From assembly GCA_026418015.1 (NCBI GenBank), contig JAOACE010000010.1, positions 1 through 59,956 on the forward strand: a DNA stretch of 59,956 bases, in the 5' to 3' direction. How positions within the stretch are numbered: the stretch's first letter is position 1; every line of letters begins with the position of its first letter. Position numbers and translations under genes: made by a program. A model generated the notes under the pieces. The model did no database searches. It had not been told where the DNA came from and saw only the letters and a program-made list of their open reading frames with translations. Of the stretch, positions 53,160 to 59,956 are shown piece after piece. Origin of the DNA: Leptospiraceae bacterium. Its GTDB lineage: Bacteria > Spirochaetota > Leptospiria > Leptospirales > Leptonemataceae.

Positions 53160-54963
53160 GGCCTTCTAATGTCCAACCCTGTTCGGGATCATAATTCAAT
53201 TGAGTAATGGTTACTGTTGATCCCTCTTCGGGGAAGATTTTAAACAAAAGTTGTGTTAGAGGGTTGATCAAAATCAATTCAAGTCTATTACCAATCCCCC
53301 TACCGCCCATGCTTAAATCTTTGATAATTTCCATATAAATTTCTTGCTCAACTTGTGGCGTAAGTTCGAGTTTGATTTTTCTTTCGTCTTCGAGTTTGTA
53401 TTTTAAATTGTTGATCATTTTGTTCATGATTAAGCGGGCATCTTTGGGACGAATAAAATCAAACACTACGATATTTTCTCCGATTCGGTTTAATATTTCT
53501 GGACGAGAGATTTTGAATTTAAAATAATCTTGTATTGCATAGAGTAATTTTTCTTTGATTTTCGGATATTCCATGTTGGGAGAGACGTTTTGAATTCTTT
53601 CTCCCGTGGGGGTTATTTCATAAACCCCTAAGTTTGATGTAAAAATGATCAGACATTCAGAAAAATAAACGGTTTCGCCTTTTCCAGAGGTCAACCTTCC
53701 ATCGTCTAAGATTTGTAGAAATATATCGAGGATTCTTGGATGAGCCTTTTCGATTTCGTCAAAGAGAACCACAGAAAAAGGTTTTTGCTTGATAGCATTT
53801 GTTAGTTCGCCTCCGGTTTCGTATCCCACATATCCTGGTGGTGAGCCTATCAACCTTTGGTTTGTATGCTCCTGAGAAAATTCCGACATATCAAAACGAA
53901 TATAGTTATGTTCACTTCCAAAGATGAGTTCTGCAATACTTTTTGCAAGTTCTGTCTTACCTACACCTGTTGGTCCGGCAAAAAATAAGGTACCTTTGGG
54001 CCTTGTTGAATATTTGGAAAACTGTGAACCAGAAAGGTTAAAATACGATCGTCTAAGAATTGCTGCGGCAACTCTTACCGCTTGTTCTTGTCCAATCACC
54101 CTTTTTCGCAGATGTTCTTCTGCATTGATCAATTTTTCGCGATCGATTTTAGCCCATGGATTATCGGGAACACCTACTTTATATCGTCGAATTGATTCTC
54201 CAATATCTAATATATCGATGTTTTCTCTTATAGAAAGTTGCACAATAGAAACCATTTCGCGAGAATACATTCCTGATGTTAAATCCACGAAACTTTTGAC
54301 TACCTCTTCTTTTTTTTCTTCTGTTATGCCATCCCAGCCCGGAATTCGAGGAAGTACTGCTTGCGCCATCCATCGGCGAATTTCAAAATCTGGTTTCGGA
54401 ATAGAAATATTTCTAACACGAGGATTTTCTAATGTATACCAAGGAGGCATATCATTATCTTTTTCTACTAAAAACATCACCAAATTAAACAAAGGGGGAT
54501 TTCCTAAGGGAGTCTGATTAATCGAAAGTTTAAAGCAATTATACATAAATTCACTATAATCTTTTCCCGCGGAGATTTCCAGTAAGCGAGAAGAGAAGTT
54601 GATAATTACAGCAACCTTATTTTCTTTGTTTTCCATTAGGCGTTCAATTATGCGAAACACTTCGTTTAAAACGACAATTCTGTCGTCAATATATCGTTCT
54701 GTGATTCTTCGAAATAAATCCTGATCTCCACTACAAAGACTAAAACCTTCTAATGGTTTATATTCAACGATCAAATCATAACCTGTATAGTTCAACAACA
54801 TTTCTCCTATAAATTTAGTTAAGGGGTAGGGTATATATTTTTCATTCATTGGAAGAGGAAATACGTCAAAGATATTTCCAAACAAAATGAACTGTGGTGT
54901 TGTCGCTACAAATCGGTGAATTTCTTTGGCAAACTTGGGTAATTTTTCTATATCGTTTTGCAT
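53149..54963 (-). CDS. ClpB/ClpA-like AAA+ ATPase with an atypical N-terminal half
   Basis: 604 aa. The C-terminal half is a full ClpA/B D2-type module: KRVIGQEQAV (about 287), Walker A GPTGVGKTELAKSIAEL (about 325), pore loop GSPPGYVGYETGG, Walker B VVLFDEIEKAHPRILDIF, sensor 1 IIFTSNLG, an Arg in SRPEILNRIGENIVVFDF, then the small ClpB domain with GGRGIGNRLE. The N-terminal 270 residues look like a degenerate AAA domain with no Walker A (FILFGNIFDVF, VAVIINFSSRLLE, FNLVMFLVEKD). It lacks the ClpB N-domain and middle coiled coil. Probably a protein-remodelling hexamer of a specialised system. GGAG precedes the start. Confidence 0.87.
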   Translation of the reverse strand: MQNDIEKLPKFAKEIHRFVATTPQFILFGNIFDVFPLPMNEKYIPYPLTKFIGEMLLNYTGYDLIVEYKPLEGFSLCSGDQDLFRRITERYIDDRIVVLNEVFRIIERLMENKENKVAVIINFSSRLLEISAGKDYSEFMYNCFKLSINQTPLGNPPLFNLVMFLVEKDNDMPPWYTLENPRVRNISIPKPDFEIRRWMAQAVLPRIPGWDGITEEKKEEVVKSFVDLTSGMYSREMVSIVQLSIRENIDILDIGESIRRYKVGVPDNPWAKIDREKLINAEEHLRKRVIGQEQAVRVAAAILRRSYFNLSGSQFSKYSTRPKGTLFFAGPTGVGKTELAKSIAELIFGSEHNYIRFDMSEFSQEHTNQRLIGSPPGYVGYETGGELTNAIKQKPFSVVLFDEIEKAHPRILDIFLQILDDGRLTSGKGETVYFSECLIIFTSNLGVYEITPTGERIQNVSPNMEYPKIKEKLLYAIQDYFKFKISRPEILNRIGENIVVFDFIRPKDARLIMNKMINNLKYKLEDERKIKLELTPQVEQEIYMEIIKDLSMGGRGIGNRLELILINPLTQLLFKIFPEEGSTVTITQLNYDPEQGWTLEGHAT

Positions 54964-54974
54964 AGTGATTCTCC

Positions 54975-55733
54975 TTAGAATAAAATTTTTAAATAGATAA
55001 AACTTACGTTATCTTTTAATGGTTTTTGGTTTAGGGTTTGAATGAGTGCTTCGGATGGTTTTTCTGAACGTAAGCTTGCTTTGATTTCTTCGTCTTCGAG
55101 TTCGTCCCATAATCCATCGCTACAAATTAAAAATACATCGTCAGTAAAAACTTCTTCGATTTCTTTAACGGTGATTTTGGGGATTTCTTCGGAATCATCT
55201 CCCATAATGGCAGAGGTTAAGACACTTCTTTTAGGATGGTTTCTTACTTCGCTTTCTTGAATTAATCCATCCGATAAAAGTTCTTCTACAACAGAATGAT
55301 CTTTACTCATTCGTATCAGTTTACTACCGACATATTTATAAACCCTGCAATCGCCTACGTTAAAAATTTTCGCGTTTTCGTTTTGGATTGTTAGACCAGC
55401 AATCGCACATCCTAAGCCATAAGAATCAGAATGATTTTTTATATAATCGTTCAACCTCTTTTTGGATTCTTGTAGAACATCTTCGATATTTTCGTAGAGT
55501 TTAGCTTTTTTTTCGCGAATTGTCTCTAATACAATTTTGGTGGCAACTTCTCCTTTGCTATGACCTCCCATACCATCAGATACAACAAAAAGAAATTGAT
55601 TCGTTTCTATAATGGCTTCTTTGTAAGAATCAAAATTTTCTTCGAGATACAATTCATCCATTGCCAATATACCATCTTCGTTATTTTGTCTTACCTTCCC
55701 TTTGTTGGTATAAAGATTGTAAAGGATTTTCAT
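54975..55733 (-). CDS. PP2C-type Ser/Thr protein phosphatase
   Basis: 252 aa, a single PP2C domain. Metal-binding and catalytic motifs: VRQNNEDGI, VSDGMGGHSKGEVA (about residue 51), FNVGDCRVYK, LICSDGLWDEL (about 200) and KDNVSFIYLK. It removes phosphate from Ser/Thr, presumably on a protein recognised by the FHA protein of this operon. No kinase is in the window. Its ATG overlaps the stop of the upstream coiled-coil gene (ATGA). Confidence 0.93.
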   Translation of the reverse strand: MKILYNLYTNKGKVRQNNEDGILAMDELYLEENFDSYKEAIIETNQFLFVVSDGMGGHSKGEVATKIVLETIREKKAKLYENIEDVLQESKKRLNDYIKNHSDSYGLGCAIAGLTIQNENAKIFNVGDCRVYKYVGSKLIRMSKDHSVVEELLSDGLIQESEVRNHPKRSVLTSAIMGDDSEEIPKITVKEIEEVFTDDVFLICSDGLWDELEDEEIKASLRSEKPSEALIQTLNQKPLKDNVSFIYLKILF

Positions 55734-57400
55734 AATTCTCTCCTAAATAAGTCTTCGCTTTTTGCTTGTTGGAATCGTTGTTTTGATATTTCTTTTTTTT
55801 CATAGTAAAATTTTTGTTCGGGTTCAATTCGATGTTTTTCTTCTAGGACAATGCCATTTTGTTTTAAGAATTCCAGTAGTTGATCGTATGTTTTACACCA
55901 TTCTTTTCCGATGGTAATGTCTTTTTCTTTTTCGTAAGTAGAAAGCTGATTTTCGTCTTCTACATAACGAACAAACCTTACTGCAAGCATATTTCCTTCG
56001 TATTTCAGTCTTATAACATAATCTTCGCCAAAAGGAGTTCGAATTTCTACCACTTCCCCTTTTTGTAGTTTTTCCATAGCAGATTCATCAATGGTGGAAT
56101 ATCCTAATCGTTTTAGATGATCTTCTATTAGGGATACAAACTTTTTTCTGCCTTCTTCTTTGAGTTTATTCATTTCTATTTCCATTTCTAATTGTGTGAT
56201 TCTCTCTAAGAGTGTATAGTATTCTTCTTTGGTTACAATGTCTTTGTTTAGGAATGTGTTGATTTCTTGTTGAATTTCTGGTACAGAAATTTCTTTGTAT
56301 CGCGTTTTTATGTCTTCTTTTAAGACCTCGGATTCGATGTAAATGTGTTTTGTTCTTGTATAGGTGATTTTGATTTCTTTGTTGATGTAGAATATACGCG
56401 AACTTTCGGATGATTCTTTTAATTCATCGAAAAGTTCTCTGAGTTTTACTGCTTGTTCTTGGTGAATGTTTTTTAGTTTTTCGTAGTATTTTTCTGCTTC
56501 TTCTTTTAGGTGTTGGATTTTTTCTTTTTCTTCTTTTTCTTGTTCTTGCTTTTTTATTTCTTCTTCTTGGATTTTTTTTATTTGGAGTTGATTTTTTAAT
56601 AATTCATTTCCCACTTTGCTTATAGCATTGAAGTATTTTCGCGGAATTTCGTAATAGAATTTTTCTAAGGATTGTAGATCGTTGGTCTTTTTATATTCGT
56701 CGATTTTTTTTTCTACGATTTTTTTTACTGCCTGATGGATTTCTTCTTTTAGGGATTCGAATCCTTTGGGAAGAGCATCGTCTAGTTCGTAAAGTCCTTG
56801 GAGTTGATCTTGATTCAAAAAAGATCTGATTTTATCCTGAACGTATTTGGTGATAAAGTTTTTTGCTGTATCTTTGTATTTCGAAAAAGATTTGGGAATT
56901 TCTTCGTTTAGTTGGATCATCTTTTTTATATCTTCTTTTTCGCGTGCTTCTTGGAGCCTTTTGTTTAGTGTTTCGTGGAATTTCGATTCAATATCTTGTT
57001 TTAGTTTGTGTAATCCTTCTGGTATGCTTTTGATTAATTGATCGAAACCAGACAAAGACCAATCCTCTTGGGATACCATCTCCATGGTTTTAAGAAATTT
57101 TTTGATTTTAAGAGCTATCTCGTTGAAATTTTCAAAATTTTTATTCACCCAAGAGATGTGATAAGCATCGTTTAAAAGAATTTGTATTGTATATCGACTC
57201 AGAAAATCGCGTTTATAGTCTTCTAATGGTTTAATCAATTCTTGTATGTGGCGAAATTCAAAAGAATAACGACGACATATTCTTTCGATTTCTTTGATTA
57301 CGTTATCCATTCTTTCTTGAGCAAGTCTTTTGTTGTTTGCTAATATTACTTCTGGTGGAAGAGGTATTGCTGGACCCCAATTTGCTCTTGCACTACTCAT
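55730..57400 (-). CDS. Long coiled-coil protein, paralogue of 57410-58918
   Basis: 556 aa. No signal peptide. Residues 25-400 are almost entirely charged helix rich in Lys and Glu, with repeated LEKFYYEIPRKYFNAI-like turns. The last 120 residues are a compact domain (LKRLGYSTIDESAMEKLQKG, VVEIRTPFGEDYVIRLKYEG, VRFVRYVEDENQLSTYEKEKD split across two blocks, EWCKTYDQLLEFLKQNG) shared closely with the neighbour gene. Family not recognised; the arrangement resembles a scaffold with a globular C-terminal head. TGAGGTGATTTT precedes the ATG. Confidence 0.75.
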   Translation of the reverse strand: MSSARANWGPAIPLPPEVILANNKRLAQERMDNVIKEIERICRRYSFEFRHIQELIKPLEDYKRDFLSRYTIQILLNDAYHISWVNKNFENFNEIALKIKKFLKTMEMVSQEDWSLSGFDQLIKSIPEGLHKLKQDIESKFHETLNKRLQEAREKEDIKKMIQLNEEIPKSFSKYKDTAKNFITKYVQDKIRSFLNQDQLQGLYELDDALPKGFESLKEEIHQAVKKIVEKKIDEYKKTNDLQSLEKFYYEIPRKYFNAISKVGNELLKNQLQIKKIQEEEIKKQEQEKEEKEKIQHLKEEAEKYYEKLKNIHQEQAVKLRELFDELKESSESSRIFYINKEIKITYTRTKHIYIESEVLKEDIKTRYKEISVPEIQQEINTFLNKDIVTKEEYYTLLERITQLEMEIEMNKLKEEGRKKFVSLIEDHLKRLGYSTIDESAMEKLQKGEVVEIRTPFGEDYVIRLKYEGNMLAVRFVRYVEDENQLSTYEKEKDITIGKEWCKTYDQLLEFLKQNGIVLEEKHRIEPEQKFYYEKKEISKQRFQQAKSEDLFRREL

Positions 57401-57409
57401 AAAATCACC

Positions 57410-58918
57410 TCATAATTGTTTTTTGTGAATTTCTGGTTTTTGTGTTTGCTTTTGACGTTCGTAGAATTTTTCTTTTTTTTCGTAATAGAATTTTTCTTCT
57501 GGCTCTACGCGAAATTTTTGTTCGATTAGAATACCATTATCTTTTAAGTGCTTTAGGATTTGATCAAAAGAGCTACACCATTTTTTAGCGGTAGCAATAT
57601 CTTTTTCTTTTACGTAAGTAGAAAGTTGATTTTCGTCTTCTACATATCGAACAAATCGCATCATAAGTTGATTGTTTTCGATTTTAAGTCGCACAACATA
57701 ATCTTCGCCATAAGGTGTTTTTATTTCTACCATTTCACCGTTATAGAGTTTTTCCATGAGTTGATCATCGATAACAGAATAGCCCAGGTCTCTGAGTTTT
57801 TCGTGGATAAGAGAGATGATATTAACGCGTAGCTCTTGTATAATTCTTTCTTCTTCTTTTTTTAGGATGATGTTTTCGATGGATTGAATCAAATCATCGT
57901 ATTCTTGTTTCGAAACGAATTCTTTTTTTAAAAATTCTTCGACAGCCATTTGTACTTCGGGAATAGGAAAGTCTAAATAATTCGCTTTTATATCTTCTTT
58001 TATGGCTTCGGATTTTATGTATTGTCGTTTTATTCTTGCATATCGTATTTTTATATCCCTTGTGATGTACGAAATACGAGTAAAATCATCGGATTCTTTT
58101 AGTTCGTCGTAATTTTCTTTGATTTGATTTGCTTCGCTTTGGTGGATTTGCAAGAGCTTTTGGTAGTATTTTTCTGCTTCGCTTTTAAGTTGTTGGATTT
58201 TTTCTAAGAAATCATCTTCTTCGCTTTTCTTTTTTTGTGTTGCGAGTTGATGTTTTAGAAGCACATTAGCAATTTTATTTCTTTCTTCTACAAAAGAATC
58301 GGGAATTTCTTTATAGAAATTTTCTAAGCCTTGAAGGTTGTTGGATGCTTCAAATTCTTGAATTTTTTTATCAATTAATTTTAATACTTTTTCCTGGATT
58401 TCTTTTTTTAGCTTAGTACATTCTTTGGGTAATTCTTTTAAAAGATTTTCGAAAGAAGAAATCGATAATTCTTCTTTTTGTTCTAATTGAAGGAGTTGGA
58501 TAAACGTTCTTATGCTTATAGCAGTTTCGTCGAATTCTTGGATTTTTTTGTTCAACCATTCTGGCGAAGATTGATAAACATCGAAAGTAAAACCTCGAAG
58601 AATTTCTTTTTGTTTTTCTTGTAAGATTTCTGTTAGTTCGTGGATGTTTTTCCATTCTTGGGAATAATGACTACATTGATTTTGAATTTTGCTTATGGTT
58701 TTACTAAGACTTTTATTTAACGCGTTTTTCTTTTCGTTGTAGAGTTCTATTTGATTGATTTTTTTTTCGTTTTGATAAGATCGATTTTGATATTGTTGAG
58801 AGTAAACCTTACGCTCTAATGAACGTCTTTTTCGAGTGGCTTCTACTGCGGATGCAACCAATGCAGTTGTTACTATCATTGGTAAAAAGGGAAATAAAAT
58901 TACAGCAGATGCACTCAT
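57410..58918 (-). CDS. Membrane-anchored coiled-coil protein, paralogue of 55730-57400
   Basis: 502 aa. An N-terminal hydrophobic segment (residues 4-25, ILFPFLPMIVTTALVASAVE) is followed by a Lys/Glu-rich coiled coil and the same C-terminal domain as the neighbour: LRDLGYSVIDDQLMEKL, VEIKTPYGEDYVVRLKIENN, MRFVRYVEDENQLSTY, AKKWCSSFDQILKHLKDNG. So one paralogue is membrane-anchored and the other appears soluble. They probably arose by duplication and may form a mixed filament or scaffold. TGAGGTAGAAT precedes the ATG. Confidence 0.77.
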   Translation of the reverse strand: MSASAVILFPFLPMIVTTALVASAVEATRKRRSLERKVYSQQYQNRSYQNEKKINQIELYNEKKNALNKSLSKTISKIQNQCSHYSQEWKNIHELTEILQEKQKEILRGFTFDVYQSSPEWLNKKIQEFDETAISIRTFIQLLQLEQKEELSISSFENLLKELPKECTKLKKEIQEKVLKLIDKKIQEFEASNNLQGLENFYKEIPDSFVEERNKIANVLLKHQLATQKKKSEEDDFLEKIQQLKSEAEKYYQKLLQIHQSEANQIKENYDELKESDDFTRISYITRDIKIRYARIKRQYIKSEAIKEDIKANYLDFPIPEVQMAVEEFLKKEFVSKQEYDDLIQSIENIILKKEEERIIQELRVNIISLIHEKLRDLGYSVIDDQLMEKLYNGEMVEIKTPYGEDYVVRLKIENNQLMMRFVRYVEDENQLSTYVKEKDIATAKKWCSSFDQILKHLKDNGILIEQKFRVEPEEKFYYEKKEKFYERQKQTQKPEIHKKQL

Positions 58919-58929
58919 ATTCTACCTCA

Positions 58930-59956
58930 TTAGGGTTGGGCGTTATTTATTATATACATCATTAAATACAATGCTAAAAAAAGGATGAAAGATAATAAAA
59001 CAATAGAGATGATAGAAAATAATTTTGCACTTACTGGTCTTCGATTTCTATAAAACATAGTTATTAAACTATTTATAATTGATTGTAAGAAGCTAAAAAA
59101 AATAATTATTGTTATGAGACCAACCATACCAGCCATAAAAGAAATAAGTCCCTTTCTCAAGTAAGGACTTATTAGAGAAATAAACTTAATTCCTATTACA
59201 AAAAGAAATGTGAAAAGAGATGTGAAAATTATCTTTCTTAATTTTTTAAAAAATTTTGCATCTTTAAGAGGTACGTTAGATTCAACAAATTTTTTTGCAG
59301 AGTTTGGGGATAATCCAGATTTTTTCCAATCTTTTGCATCGTAAAGAGGGAACCCAGCATTTTTCCAATCTATTGCTTTATTAAGAGAGAAACCAGCATT
59401 TTTCCAATCTTTTGCATCGTTAAGAGAGAAACCAGCATTTTTCCAATATTTTGCATCGTAAGGAAAGAAACCAGCATTTTTCCAATCTTTTGCATCGTTA
59501 AGAGAGAAACCAGCATTTTTCCAATCTTTTGCTTCGTTAGGAGAGAAAACAGCATTTCTCCATTTTATTGCTTCGTTAAGAGAGAAATCACCGTTTTTCC
59601 ATAAAATTGCTTCTACTTTTGTAAATCCTGCGTTACGCCAATCACCAAAACCATATCCCAAAACACTCATTAGATAATAAGCCCTTTCTGGGATTAAACC
59701 AAAGTTTCTAAGTTCTTTTGCATCGTTAAGAGAGAAACCAGCATTTTTCCAATCTTTTGCTTCGTTAGGAGAAAAACCAGCGTTTTTCCATGCTATTGCT
59801 TCGTTAAGAGAAAATCCTTTGGCTACCCAATCATTTGCTTCTCGATAACTCATTCCAGCATTTATAAATTGATCGTATTGTTTTATTACTTTTATAGGAT
59901 TATATCCTTCTTGTATTAAAGAAATGGTTTGGCTAATAAATTCATCTAAGTCGTTT
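58930..59956 (-). CDS. WKNAGFS-repeat membrane protein (5' end beyond the window)
   Basis: The frame stays open to the right edge, so the true start lies outside; an internal Met at 59,853 is not the start, because the repeat pattern (QYDQFINAGMSYREANDW) continues upstream of it. About fifteen 13-residue repeats with consensus DAKDWKNAGFSLN cover roughly 200 residues, then three transmembrane helices at the C-terminus. Each repeat unit is 39 bp and nearly identical at the DNA level (about 59,290-59,860), which implies recent expansion. Likely a helical-repeat scaffold facing one side of the membrane. Confidence 0.82.
   Translation of the reverse strand, partial: NDLDEFISQTISLIQEGYNPIKVIKQYDQFINAGMSYREANDWVAKGFSLNEAIAWKNAGFSPNEAKDWKNAGFSLNDAKELRNFGLIPERAYYLMSVLGYGFGDWRNAGFTKVEAILWKNGDFSLNEAIKWRNAVFSPNEAKDWKNAGFSLNDAKDWKNAGFFPYDAKYWKNAGFSLNDAKDWKNAGFSLNKAIDWKNAGFPLYDAKDWKKSGLSPNSAKKFVESNVPLKDAKFFKKLRKIIFTSLFTFLFVIGIKFISLISPYLRKGLISFMAGMVGLITIIIFFSFLQSIINSLITMFYRNRRPVSAKLFSIISIVLLSFILFLALYLMMYIINNAQP
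59290..59860 (-). repeat. 39-bp tandem coding repeats
   Basis: The 13-codon repeats of the WKNAGFS protein. Plus-strand units of the type CCAGCATTTTTCCAATCTTT recur every 39 bp with few substitutions, and most changes fall in the variable positions between NAGF and the next AK/W. Confidence 0.85.

Noticed and set aside
52073-55733. PP2C, FHA and ClpV-like AAA+ genes as part of a type VI secretion system
   Set aside because: No tssB/C, hcp, vgrG, tssJ-M or other T6SS genes are visible, and the AAA+ protein lacks ClpV features.

Overview
The window is AT-rich chromosomal DNA, dense in short, often overlapping genes, from a bacterium most likely in or near the spirochaete order Leptospirales. 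That placement is inference. It rests on two small proteins resembling the Leptospira-expanded DUF1564 family, the fmt / PASTA-protein / rpe block, several PilZ proteins, and double cyclic-nucleotide-binding and EAL signalling proteins. No rRNA or tRNA gene was seen.

Layout. 1-9,600: electron-transfer flavoprotein beta, peptidyl-tRNA hydrolase, a PEBP-like protein, a secernin-like peptidase, an M28 peptidase with a PDZ domain, an AEC transporter and fmt. 9,600-19,800: PASTA protein, rpe, a ThiF/MoeB-type E1-like enzyme, a very acidic zinc-ribbon protein, a LapA-like protein, an RsmD-like methyltransferase, a cellulose-synthase-like glycosyltransferase, PilZ, an RnfC-like ferredoxin protein with a membrane partner, and a PtsN-like EIIA. 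19,800-36,400: an FAD dehydrogenase / ThDP-enzyme pair, prepilin peptidase, RluD-type pseudouridine synthase, hslU, DUF445, PilZ, a nucleotidyltransferase, an EAL protein, gpsA, a cyclic-nucleotide-binding protein and an SDR. 36,400-38,900: a 2-oxoglutarate oxygenase, tmRNA (ssrA) and a DAO-type oxidoreductase.

38,900-51,100 is a type I-B CRISPR-Cas locus transcribed leftward: cas8b, cas7, cas5, cas3, cas4, cas1, cas2, then a leader and a 53-repeat array. It has a large, near-perfect array and decayed repeats at the distal end. Two spacers overlap by 15 nt and suggest a PAM. One isolated repeat beside cas2 is flanked by a 24-bp duplication, as if inserted by the adaptation machinery itself. 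cas3 carries an in-frame TGA before the DExx motif, and no cas6 is visible.

52,000 to the right edge is a leftward operon I do not recognise as a known system: a membrane protein with about fifteen 13-residue WKNAGFS-type repeats (open at the edge), two paralogous coiled-coil proteins, a PP2C phosphatase, a ClpB-like AAA+ ATPase, an NrdG-like radical SAM protein and a zinc-ribbon/FHA protein. PP2C plus FHA implies Ser/Thr phosphorylation signalling around an AAA+ remodeller. This is the best candidate here for an undescribed system.

Two patterns cut across the window. A dispersed G-tract repeat (four runs of G followed by an ATAAAATTCTAA-like tail) recurs at four loci, twice directly in front of ribosome-binding sites. 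In addition, six genes have a -35-like TTGACA/TTGACG hexamer exactly 34-36 nt before the start codon and no Shine-Dalgarno sequence, which predicts leaderless mRNAs.
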